From an uncultured Eggerthellaceae bacterium (GTDB lineage Bacteria; Actinomycetota; Coriobacteriia; Coriobacteriales; Eggerthellaceae), in assembly GCA_910588945.1 (NCBI GenBank), contig CAJUSF010000048.1, positions 1 to 19,392 on the forward strand: 19,392 bases of DNA, in the 5' to 3' direction. Positions 1 through 6,144 of the stretch are shown piece by piece. Under the pieces are notes generated by a model, which was given only the letters and a program-made list of their open reading frames with translations, did not search any database and was not told where the DNA came from. Position 1 is the first letter of the stretch; every line of letters begins with the position of its first letter. The position numbers and the translations under genes are program-made.

Positions 1-157
1 ATCAAAGCCCTTACATCCCTTTTCGTATTTGACGTTTACCCTTGACGCTTCGCGTCAGCGGTCAACTCCTTCATGCATTTATATATATGCTTCCTTACGG
101 AAGCTATTAATAGTTAGTGTTCAGAGCAAATCGAAAAGGGATGTTACGGGCTTTGAT
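1..157. repeat. Large nested palindrome (E1), possibly cut by the window start
   Basis: Positions 1-25 are the reverse complement of 132-157 except for a small bulge, and pairing continues through 27-31 with 127-131, so the two ends form a stem of about 30 bp. The enclosed ~95 bases carry two short hairpins, 44-56 (gacgc/gcgtc) and 89-104 (gcttcc-ttac-ggaagc). No coding signal is visible. The outer arms may extend to the left of the window. The sequence differs from the other large palindromes here, but the nested architecture is the same. Whether it acts as RNA, as folded DNA or as a mobile repeat cannot be told from the sequence. Confidence 0.65.
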
Positions 158-171
158 CTCATTGCCTGTCC

Positions 172-275
172 TTTGCCATCACTTTCAGATAACTGGCAAA
201 AATCTCTTAACACAAGAAACACCCTCCAAAGAAAGCCGAATGGCTTTCCTTAACAAAGAGCGCACGCAAGTGCGC
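172..275. repeat. Run of three short hairpins
   Basis: Three perfect stems follow one another. Positions 172-178 pair with 194-200 (7 bp, 15-nt loop). Positions 231-237 pair with 242-248 (gaaagcc/ggctttc, 4-nt loop). Positions 260-265 pair with 270-275 (gcgcac/gtgcgc) around a GCAA tetraloop, which is of the stable GNRA type. None is followed by a good T run, so I do not call them terminators. Confidence 0.5.
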
Positions 276-288
276 GACGTCATTGCAT

Positions 289-390
289 CCTTGCGACCTG
301 TCGCTACCATCTTGCGTTCGCGGCCTTGCACCCGCAAGGACGCTCGAAACCTTGCGTGTAGGGCGGCGTGCCCTGCCGCAAGGTTTTGAT
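289..390. repeat. Nested GC-rich hairpins, possible + strand terminator
   Basis: Positions 289-295 pair with 333-339 (ccttgcg/cgcaagg). Next to them, 347-356 pair perfectly with 377-386 (aaaccttgcg/cgcaaggttt) and enclose a second stem, 360-364 with 370-374 (agggc/gccct). The second structure ends in tttt, with a further T run at 398-403, so it could end transcription entering from the left. The motif cttgcg recurs several times in these 100 bases, suggesting local duplication. Confidence 0.45.
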
Positions 391-422
391 AAGGATGTTT
401 TTTGTTGTTATAAGAGAATCGA

Positions 423-526
423 TGATGCCGAGGGTTCGCGATCCGATTCTGCAGAACGAGAAATCTGTGATATATCCCATCACAGATTTTGAAGTTCGAA
501 GCCAAGGATAATAACCCTCGGCATCA
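423..526. repeat. Two-tier palindrome E2
   Basis: Outer arms 423-436 and 513-526 are perfect 14-bp reverse complements (tgatgccgagggtt/aaccctcggcatca). Inner arms 461-471 and 479-489 are perfect 11-bp reverse complements (aaatctgtgat/atcacagattt) around a 7-nt loop. Between the tiers lie gattctgcag (445-454) on the left and cgaagccaa (497-505) on the right. Both motifs recur in E4 at 683-789, although the stems there are different. A nearly identical copy in the opposite orientation begins at 19301. I see no coding role. Confidence 0.8.
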
Positions 527-572
527 AGATGGCTTTCGCGTTTGTCGAAACATTACCCCGTCCTTTTGGTTC

Positions 573-666
573 ATAAAAATGATTGCCGAGGTGCTTACAA
601 AGCGAGTTCCGCAGGCGTAAGCCGAGGACTGTTTGAGTGACTAAGCATCTCGGCAATCATTTTTAT
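573..666. repeat. Palindrome E3 with 25-bp arms
   Basis: Positions 573-597 and 642-666 are reverse complements with a single mismatch. The enclosed 44 bases (598-641) are strongly conserved in a second, inverted copy at 19193-19280 and contain a small ggc-gtaa-gcc hairpin at 614-623. The element lies 46 bp from E2. The same pair of elements occurs in mirrored order at the right end of the window. Confidence 0.8.
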
Positions 667-682
667 CTGTGAATCAAGGAAG

Positions 683-789
683 TCTGCTTGCACCTACTCC
701 GCTGATTCTGCAGCGCCAGAAACGCATGATAAGTTCATAACATCATGCGTTTCGCCTGCGCGAAGCCAAAGCGGAGAGGTGTAAGCAGA
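683..789. repeat. Two-tier palindrome E4
   Basis: Outer arms 683-702 and 771-789 pair with one G-T wobble and a one-base bulge. Inner arms 719-730 and 742-753 are perfect 12-bp reverse complements (gaaacgcatgat/atcatgcgtttc) with an 11-nt loop. The internal motifs gattctgcag (704-713) and cgaagccaa (761-769) are identical to those of E2 and sit in the same structural positions, while both stems have unrelated sequence. This makes E2 and E4 members of one family with interchangeable stems. Confidence 0.75.
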
Positions 790-806
790 TGGATATGAAT
801 GGGTCA

Positions 807-890
807 AATATGGTCAAGCGATAACATCAAGCCTGACCCTTTGTCATCAATATGGTCAAGCGATGACATCAAGCCTGACCCTTTGTCATC
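807..890. repeat. Two tandem copies of a 42-bp unit
   Basis: Positions 807-848 and 849-890 are identical except for one base (ataacatc versus atgacatc). A shorter fragment of the unit end (tttgtcatc) appears a third time at 896-904. Each unit contains tggtcaagcg and tgaccc. A gggtca at 801-806 can pair with tgaccc at 834-839. The period is a multiple of three, but no convincing gene runs through it. Confidence 0.8.
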
Positions 891-921
891 ATACTTTGTC
901 ATCGGGCGATGCAAAAGAATA

Positions 922-984
922 CGGCTTCACCATGGTGTTTGGGCCGTTAGCTGGTTGATAGCAGCTAATAGAAAGGTGAAGCCG
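922..984. repeat. Two-tier palindrome E6
   Basis: Outer arms 922-931 and 975-984 (cggcttcacc/ggtgaagccg) are perfect 10-bp reverse complements. Inner arms 947-953 and 962-968 (ttagctg/cagctaa) are perfect 7-bp reverse complements with an 8-nt loop. It repeats the outer-plus-inner plan of E2 and E4 with a third set of stem sequences, but I do not see the gattctgcag or cgaagccaa motifs in it. Confidence 0.6.
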
Positions 985-1297
985 CACAATGATGCTAGCT
1001 CTGCGCTCATTTGATCGTGTAAATCACAGTTTACACATGCCCGCTCATTCGACCGAATGGCGTCAGAAGTCTCGATCTTTTTCATCCCGACTGCCCGACG
1101 GGCGACGATTGGCTTATAATCTTCTCGCATGAAGTGTATGGGGTAAAGCATGCGCAGCACGATGGGTGTGCATACAACCTTCGATCATCTAGTATCTTTG
1201 GCGCACGCGAAGAGCATCCGGCGCAAGCGGTCGCGAAAACGCTCACTGCTCGAGAGATGCGATACTTTTTGCATCCCGATCGCTTCAGCATGAAAGC
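985..1297. other. Noncoding spacer before tRNA-Arg
   Basis: No gene is visible. Small stems occur at 1017-1036 (gtgtaaa/tttacac), 1046-1059 (cattcg/cgaatg) and 1093-1103 (gccc/gggc). A TATAAT lies at 1115-1120 without a recognisable -35. A TGC-GATACT extended -10 lies at 1258-1266, about 30 bases before the tRNA, and is the better-placed candidate promoter for tRNA-Arg, although weakly supported. The strings gatctttttcatcccga (from 1074) and gatactttttgcatcccga (from 1261) resemble each other and may be an old duplication. Confidence 0.4.
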
Positions 1298-1373
1298 GCC
1301 CTCGTAGCTCAGTGGATAGAGCACTTGCCTCCGGAGCAAGGTGTCGCAGGTTCAAATCCTGTCGAGGGCGCCA
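1298..1373 (+). tRNA. tRNA-Arg (anticodon CCG)
   Basis: A full cloverleaf can be drawn. The acceptor stem is gccctcg (1298-1304) with cgagggc (1363-1369), followed by discriminator G and an encoded CCA (1371-1373). The D arm begins gctc at 1307. The anticodon stem is cttgc/gcaag with loop ctccgga, giving anticodon CCG (1331-1333), and the T arm carries ggttcaaatcc. It reads the CGG arginine codon. Confidence 0.97.
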
Positions 1374-1457
1374 TCTTTATCTTCGCGGGTCAAGCGGTCG
1401 CGGAAGACAACAACTTCGACTCTTTTCCGCCGAGTCGTACTTTTAGCATGCTTTTGC

Positions 1458-1486
1458 TTGCAACATCCAATTCGCTTTGGCATAAT
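1458..1486 (+). promoter_or_regulatory. Sigma-70-type promoter for tRNA-Glu
   Basis: TTGCAA (1458-1463), a 17-bp spacer and CATAAT (1481-1486) place the start near 1493, about 33 bases before the tRNA-Glu gene. The same TTGCAA -35 is used in front of mraZ. No hairpin is seen between the promoter and the tRNA. Confidence 0.55.
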
Positions 1487-1525
1487 ATGAAAGCTGCTCT
1501 TATCGAAGGAGCATTTTGTACGAGT

Positions 1526-1600
1526 GTCCCCATAGTCTAACGGTTAGGACGCGGCCCTTTCAAGGCTGAAATACGGGTTCGATTCCCGTTGGGGGCACCA
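1526..1600 (+). tRNA. tRNA-Glu (anticodon UUC)
   Basis: The acceptor stem is gtcccca (1526-1532) with tgggggc (1590-1596), including a U-G pair at the second position, followed by discriminator A and an encoded CCA (1598-1600). The anticodon stem is cggcc/ggctg with loop ctttcaa, giving anticodon TTC (1559-1561). The T arm carries gggttcgattccc. It reads GAA and GAG codons. Confidence 0.97.
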
Positions 1601-1841
1601 CTTCTTTTTGGAAATCCTTTTGTTGCGTTTCGACCATGTAGCCTGCGTCATGTGAAAAACTCGATCGATATCGATGGATCTTTCGGCCCTTAAAGTCGGC
1701 TTCATATCGCTATCATTGATTTAGACTTTATCATCGAGTTGCTCGCCGGTTGAAGTTCGGCGAACGCATCTGCATTGCGATATGGCCTATCGCCTAGTGC
1801 GTGCCGTGTCGCCCGTTGTTTCGAAGGGGGATCGGATCTGC

Positions 1842-3284
1842 ATGGTAGAGGTCGTGGAGATCGAACGTATGGGTTACGGCGCCGATGCCATCGCGCATGC
1901 ATCTGACGGCAAGACCCTTTTTGTGCAAGGCGCGATAGCGGGCGATGTTGTCGAGGTGAAGACAGTACTCGACAAAAAGACGTATGCTAAGGCGAAGGTT
2001 ACGAAGCTCATCTCTCCATCGCCTGACAGGGTGAGCAAGCTCCCGGTTGATGCGCTCCAAAGCGGTGCTACGTGGGCTAACCTATCTTATGATCTGCAAC
2101 TTCGCTCAAAGCGAGCCAACCTCGCTGATGCGCTTCGCAAGAATGCAAAGCTCGATCCTGTGCGAATCGAAGAGGTGCTGCGCGATATTGTCGCATGCAA
2201 ACGCGAATGGGGCTATCGGAACAAAGTGGAGCTCGCTGCTTTTCGTGATGCAGCGGGTAGATTCTGCCTCGGGGCACACGAGATGGCCTCTTGCGACAAT
2301 GTCGCTCTGTCTCGCGCTCCGCTCGCTGATCGGCTGATCGACCGCGCACCTAAAGCGCTCACGGGCGTTCTTCGCTATCTTCAAGGCGATGGCGATCTGG
2401 GTATATATAGAGTAGGCATCCGCGGCAGTGTTCGCACAAAGAGCGTGGAAGTTGCGCTTTGGACGCCGCCCTCAGCATTTCCGAGGTCCTTCGCTGCAAA
2501 GTCGATAAAGGATGCCATCGGCGCCACGTCCGTTGTGCGGATCTTGGCTGATCCGGGAAGTGCGCGCCGGGTTAAGAAGGTCGAAGTGCTCGATGGTGAT
2601 GGGTGCTGGCATGAGAAGATGGGCTGGAAGCCTTCGCGAGGGCGCATCTCGACGATCGATGATGCTAGTTCTGCTGAATCCGGAACGGGGGAGCAAGTTG
2701 CGGGCGTAGGTGAAGATACTGCCACGGCATCGTGCGCATCGACAACCTCGGCGCTGTTTGACTACCGCGTCTCAGCGCCGTCGTTTTTCCAAGTGAACAC
2801 AGCGCAAGCAGAGGTGCTCATCGGACTCGTTCTCGATGGTCTTGGTATCGAGAGTGGCATGCGTGTGGCCGATCTCTATTCCGGGGTGGGGTCGTTCTCG
2901 CTTCCGCTTGCAGCATTGGGCGCGGATGTTAGCGCTATTGAGATCGCAGGCTCTTCAACGCGTGATCTTGTGCGCAACGCAGATGCAGCAGGCGTTGAGA
3001 TCGATGTGATCTGCGACGATACTGCGATCGCCCTTCCGAAGCTCGGCTCGCTTGACGCTCTTGTCGTCGATCCGCCGCGTGTCGGGCTTGAAGCCAAGGT
3101 CATCGACCAGATTGCGGCTGCATTGCCGGAGCGCGTGGCATATGTTAGTTGCGACCCGCAGACATTCGCGCGCGATATCGGCCGTTTCGAACATGCGGGA
3201 TATCGACTGCAAAGCGCCACGCCGGTTGATCTGTTTCCGCAGACCTATCACGTGGAGAGCGTTGGGATTTTGCGCAAAGACTGA
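1842..3284 (+). CDS. TrmA/RlmD-family RNA (uracil-C5)-methyltransferase
   Basis: S-adenosylmethionine-dependent enzyme predicted to methylate C5 of a uridine in tRNA or rRNA; the target cannot be told from the sequence. The N-terminus (from VEVVEIERMGYG) looks like the TRAM RNA-binding domain. The Rossmann methyltransferase domain has FFQVNTAQAE, DLYSGVGSFSLP (from D344) and VDPPRVGLE (D410). The catalytic motif SCDPQT gives the nucleophile Cys437, and HVESV near the end is the usual C-terminal glutamate motif. Where the RlmD/RlmC type has CxxxxxCGGC, this protein has SGAT (residues 74-77) and no nearby cysteines, so the [4Fe-4S] cluster is probably absent. A Ser/Ala/Gly/Thr-rich linker lies before the catalytic half. 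I chose ATG 1842 because it abuts the TRAM domain and follows gaaggggg at 1823-1830; ATG 1782 would add 20 residues. The length of 480 residues is slightly long for the family. Confidence 0.9.
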   Translation: MVEVVEIERMGYGADAIAHASDGKTLFVQGAIAGDVVEVKTVLDKKTYAKAKVTKLISPSPDRVSKLPVDALQSGATWANLSYDLQLRSKRANLADALRKNAKLDPVRIEEVLRDIVACKREWGYRNKVELAAFRDAAGRFCLGAHEMASCDNVALSRAPLADRLIDRAPKALTGVLRYLQGDGDLGIYRVGIRGSVRTKSVEVALWTPPSAFPRSFAAKSIKDAIGATSVVRILADPGSARRVKKVEVLDGDGCWHEKMGWKPSRGRISTIDDASSAESGTGEQVAGVGEDTATASCASTTSALFDYRVSAPSFFQVNTAQAEVLIGLVLDGLGIESGMRVADLYSGVGSFSLPLAALGADVSAIEIAGSSTRDLVRNADAAGVEIDVICDDTAIALPKLGSLDALVVDPPRVGLEAKVIDQIAAALPERVAYVSCDPQTFARDIGRFEHAGYRLQSATPVDLFPQTYHVESVGILRKD

Positions 3285-3392
3285 CCGCTTTTAGTCGCTG
3301 TTCTCTAGCCGTGTACATCAGGCATCCTCTGCATGCAAGAGTAGCCTTAAGAGCAGCCTTAAATGTCTCGAAAATGCGCGATGCTCGAAATC

Positions 3393-3401
3393 TGGTAAAA
3401 T
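3393..3401 (+). promoter_or_regulatory. Possible extended -10 promoter for the cyclophilin gene
   Basis: TGG-TAAAAT (3393-3401) matches an extended -10 element about 75 bases before the start codon. No good -35 is seen, which extended -10 promoters can tolerate. The call rests on this one motif. Confidence 0.35.
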
Positions 3402-3475
3402 CTAATTCGTATGTTCATTTTTCGACGCGCTCGATAAAACGAATATGACAGATAATCGATAGGAAGGTAGCTCAT

Positions 3476-4006
3476 ATGGCTCTCTATACACCGGAATATA
3501 GTCCCAATGGCAACGAAGTAGCTGTGTTCAACACCTCGAAGGGTCAGATTCGTGTGAAGCTTGCTGGCAAAGATGCGCCGATCCACGTGGCCAACTTCGT
3601 CGAGCTTGCCGACAAGGGTTTCTACAACGGAGTGAAGTTCCACCGTTATGTTCCGGGTTTCGTGATTCAAGGCGGCGATCCGCAAACGGTCGATGCAACC
3701 TCTGAAGAGGTCATCAACTCGGTTCAGAGCGGGCGCAGCGTCTTCGGTACCGGCGGTCCGGGGTATTCCATCAAAGAGGAGTTCACCACCAATCCGCACA
3801 ACGAGCACAACGACGGCACGCTTGCCATGGCTCGTTCATCGAACCCCGATTCAGCCGGTTCGCAGTTCTATTTCTGCTTGGGCGCGCAGCCGATGCTTGA
3901 CTCAGGCTATACCGTGTTTGGCGACACCATTGAAGGACTCGACGTCATCGGACAACTTCGCGTCGGCGATGTGATCGAGTCTATCGAGATCGAGAACGAA
4001 GCATAA
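3476..4006 (+). CDS. Cyclophilin-type peptidyl-prolyl cis-trans isomerase
   Basis: Catalyses cis-trans isomerisation of Xaa-Pro bonds to assist protein folding. The cyclophilin core is clear: FHRYVPGFVIQGGDP with catalytic Arg57, then the GGPGYSIKEEF segment, and the GTLAMARSSNPDSAGSQFYFCLG block that lines the active site. At 176 residues it is a single-domain enzyme. No signal peptide or membrane segment is seen, so it is predicted to be cytoplasmic. ATG 3476 is supported by aggaagg at 3461-3467. It lies 191 bases after the methyltransferase gene and 68 bases before the TPR gene, so co-transcription with the latter is possible. The assignment to the family is secure; the specific client proteins are unknown. 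Confidence 0.95.
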   Translation: MALYTPEYSPNGNEVAVFNTSKGQIRVKLAGKDAPIHVANFVELADKGFYNGVKFHRYVPGFVIQGGDPQTVDATSEEVINSVQSGRSVFGTGGPGYSIKEEFTTNPHNEHNDGTLAMARSSNPDSAGSQFYFCLGAQPMLDSGYTVFGDTIEGLDVIGQLRVGDVIESIEIENEA

Positions 4007-4074
4007 GGAAACGCAGCATTAGCATAGATTCAATGAAGAATGATCCTTACAGACGAATCTAGGGATAAGAAATC

Positions 4075-5412
4075 GTGAATACCCAACTGTTCGATCAGGC
4101 AACGATAAGCTATGACAACAAGGACTACAGAGGTGCCTTGCGTGCGTATACCGCATGCTTGCAGGACACCTCTACTCCTTTTGCGCTGGGCGAGATAGGC
4201 CTTATCTATCATCGCATCGGAAATTGCTTGGTCAAGTTGAAAAACCCTGCCGAGGCTATTCAGGCTTACGCGCAGGCCGCGGCTGACCCTGCCTATTCGG
4301 CGAAGGGCGCGCTGCAAAACAACATCGGAATGGCGTATGCGTCATTGCGCGATTATGAGAACGCCGTCAAGCATTTTGAGAAAGCGGTCGAGGATCCGGC
4401 ATACGAGACTCCGTATAAGGCGTATATGGGCCTTGGCAACGCCGAGCTCAAGCTGGGTAGAAGTGCTGAAGCGGGTGTGGCATTTCGCGAGGCGGCGCTA
4501 GATGAGGGCAATCCTGATCCGGCAAAAGCGCTTCTCAACCTCGGAATCTGCTTTATGGCGCTCGATCGTCCGGCTGATGCCATCGCATCCTATCAAAGCG
4601 CGTTGCAGTTCGATATGACCCCGGATACCTCCAACAGGCTCAATGCGAGCATGGGGCAGGCATTTGCGGCAAACGCGCAGATGGATGAGGCTGTCGAGGC
4701 ATTCGAAAGCGCGATCGCGGATGGCACCTACATCCTTTCCGACTCGGCAAGCGTCGACTACCAACGAGCGCTCAATGCCGTAGCTCAGTCGCGCGCGCTC
4801 GAGACTGCGGGAGATATGTCGGGTCTTGACGTGTCAGCCACAGGCGATGGCCTTTATGAGACCGAAAACGATCCATTCTTCTACGACGAGCAATACGATC
4901 CGAGTGCTGAGCAGTCGGTCTATTTCGGCGCCTATCAAGGCAACGAGGACAAGTTCTTCGAGGCTTCCGAAGAAGAGATCGTGCAGATGTCGAAGGGCTT
5001 GGCGAAAAAGGATCGCAAGCGTCGCAATATCGGCCTGAAGTTCCTTGTGGTGATCATCGTTTTGATAATCCTGTTGCTTGGTGCCGCTGTGTTTGGATAC
5101 TTCCAAGGATATGGTTGGCCTACACAGCAAGCCGTTGCTGAACAGCTCTTCGCCGATCCTGAAAATGCCTATGACAACGTATTTGTCGACACGCTTTCCA
5201 AAGAGAATGTGGAGTCGATGATGAATTCGGTAGTGCAGGACAACAACATTACCGTTGATGGCGTGAATAGAACCATGACTGAGTCTGTGGTCTATGCCAC
5301 CGCCACAGCACCTCAAGGTGCGAAGGTGACCTATAAGATCGATATGGTGCGCGATATGATCGGCTGGAAGGTCATGAGCGTCGAGCTCTACTTCCCGAGC
5401 ATGGCCTCTTAA
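4075..5412 (+). CDS. TPR protein with one transmembrane anchor and an exported C-terminal domain
   Basis: I do not recognise a named family. Residues from about 5 to 240 form consecutive tetratricopeptide-like helical pairs (for example YDNKDYRGALRAY and YENAVKHFEKAVEDP), a fold used for protein-protein contacts. An acidic stretch follows, then a basic KKDRKRRN segment and a single membrane helix at about 323-344. By the positive-inside rule the TPR part should be cytoplasmic, with roughly 100 C-terminal residues outside. That outer part ends in a short beta-rich segment (KVTYKIDMVRDMIGWKVMSV). GTG 4075 is preceded by agggataag. A role as a cytoplasm-to-surface scaffold is inference only. It precedes ndk by 96 bases and shows no link to it in function. 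Confidence 0.85.
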   Translation: MNTQLFDQATISYDNKDYRGALRAYTACLQDTSTPFALGEIGLIYHRIGNCLVKLKNPAEAIQAYAQAAADPAYSAKGALQNNIGMAYASLRDYENAVKHFEKAVEDPAYETPYKAYMGLGNAELKLGRSAEAGVAFREAALDEGNPDPAKALLNLGICFMALDRPADAIASYQSALQFDMTPDTSNRLNASMGQAFAANAQMDEAVEAFESAIADGTYILSDSASVDYQRALNAVAQSRALETAGDMSGLDVSATGDGLYETENDPFFYDEQYDPSAEQSVYFGAYQGNEDKFFEASEEEIVQMSKGLAKKDRKRRNIGLKFLVVIIVLIILLLGAAVFGYFQGYGWPTQQAVAEQLFADPENAYDNVFVDTLSKENVESMMNSVVQDNNITVDGVNRTMTESVVYATATAPQGAKVTYKIDMVRDMIGWKVMSVELYFPSMAS

Positions 5413-5508
5413 GCCAGCGCCTCCCGAGGCAAGCGCATCCGAAATATCCGCTGATAGAAGCCAAACTGGCTCGTCAAATACAGATGTTTTCAAGTGAAAG
5501 GAAGAAAG

Positions 5509-5910
5509 ATGGCAATTGAGAAGACTTACACGATGATCAAGCCCGACGGCGTTCGCAATCGTCACATCGGTGAGATCGTCAACCGCTTTGAGCGCGCAGG
5601 CCTTACCATCGAGCGTATGGAGCTTGGTATGGTTAGCGCCGATCAGGCAAAGGCTAACTACGCTGAGCATGAGGGCAAACCGTTCTACGAGGGTCTTATC
5701 AGCTACATCACATCCGGTCCTGTTGTGAAGATGGTTGTCTCTGGCGAGGGCGCAGTTGCGAAGTGTCGCTCGCTTATGGGTGCGACCAATCCGGCCGAGG
5801 CAGCACCTGGAACAATCCGCGGCGATTTTGGTCTCATCATGGACGAGAACGTCATTCATGGCTCCGATTCTCCTGCTTCTGCAGAGCGCGAGATTGGCAT
5901 CTTCTTCTAA
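5509..5910 (+). CDS. ndk: Nucleoside diphosphate kinase
   Basis: Transfers the gamma phosphate of ATP to nucleoside diphosphates through a phosphohistidine, balancing NTP and dNTP pools in the cytoplasm. The N-terminus (EKTYTMIKPDGVRN) and the active-site block NVIHGSDSPASAEREI are diagnostic, with His117 as the phosphorylated residue. The length of 133 residues is typical for the family. ATG 5509 is chosen over an in-frame GTG at 5494 because the ribosome site aaagga (5497-5502) lies six bases before it and MAIEKTY is the usual family start. A strong terminator follows at 5952-5981, so this is the last gene of its transcript. Confidence 0.98.
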   Translation: MAIEKTYTMIKPDGVRNRHIGEIVNRFERAGLTIERMELGMVSADQAKANYAEHEGKPFYEGLISYITSGPVVKMVVSGEGAVAKCRSLMGATNPAEAAPGTIRGDFGLIMDENVIHGSDSPASAEREIGIFF

Positions 5911-5951
5911 ATTCCGGATTTCTGGATATTGAAGCCGCATCGCGGTAAATG

Positions 5952-5981
5952 AAAAGGGAAGGTACGCGCCTTCCCTTTTTT
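5952..5981 (+). terminator. Intrinsic terminator after ndk
   Basis: An 11-bp stem, aaaagggaagg (5952-5962) with ccttccctttt, closes a tacgcg loop and runs into a string of Ts up to 5981. It separates ndk from the hydrogenase operon. Because the stem starts with A's, it could also work on the opposite strand. Confidence 0.9.
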
Positions 5982-6066
5982 GCGTTCAAAGGGCCACCAC
6001 ACTCAGGCGAACATCAATGCGGCATTTCGCATCAGTCGTGGATTTGGTGCGTTTGGTCGAAGGCGC

Positions 6067-6096
6067 ATGACAAAGCGCGATTGTGTACCGTACAAT
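6067..6096 (+). promoter_or_regulatory. Candidate promoter of the hydBGDA operon
   Basis: ATGACA (6067-6072, five of six matches to TTGACA), an 18-bp spacer and TACAAT (6091-6096) lie about 50 bases before the hydB start. It is the only good -35/-10 pair I see between the ndk terminator and hydB. No operator repeat is evident. Confidence 0.45.
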
Positions 6097-6144
6097 GAAC
6101 TCATAGCGTGCATAACAGATACACCGTAACTAGGGGAAGTGATC

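Noticed and set aside
231..248. Intrinsic terminator
   Set aside because: The stem is only 7 bp and is followed by cttaac rather than a run of Ts.
423..789. Integron attC sites
   Set aside because: The palindromes fold well, but the conserved RYYYAAC/GTTRRRY ends are not in the right positions, no cassettes lie between them and no integrase gene is seen.
801..904. CRISPR array
   Set aside because: The repeats are directly adjacent with no spacers, only two full copies exist and no cas gene is present.
1115..1120. TATAAT as a tRNA-Arg promoter
   Set aside because: No -35 element lies at the right distance, and it would leave a leader of about 175 bases before the tRNA.
927..1339. Two overlapping minus-strand frames before and across tRNA-Arg
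   Set aside because: One overlaps the tRNA; neither has a ribosome site or a recognisable domain. Their slight resemblance follows from the short duplicated DNA strings.
1782..1841. Upstream ATG for the methyltransferase
   Set aside because: It would add 20 residues ahead of the TRAM domain and has no clear ribosome site. It cannot be fully excluded.
4834..5940. Long minus-strand open frame (368 codons)
   Set aside because: It runs antisense through the end of the TPR gene and all of ndk, both of which are well supported. Its translation is rich in Leu, His and Arg without any motif.
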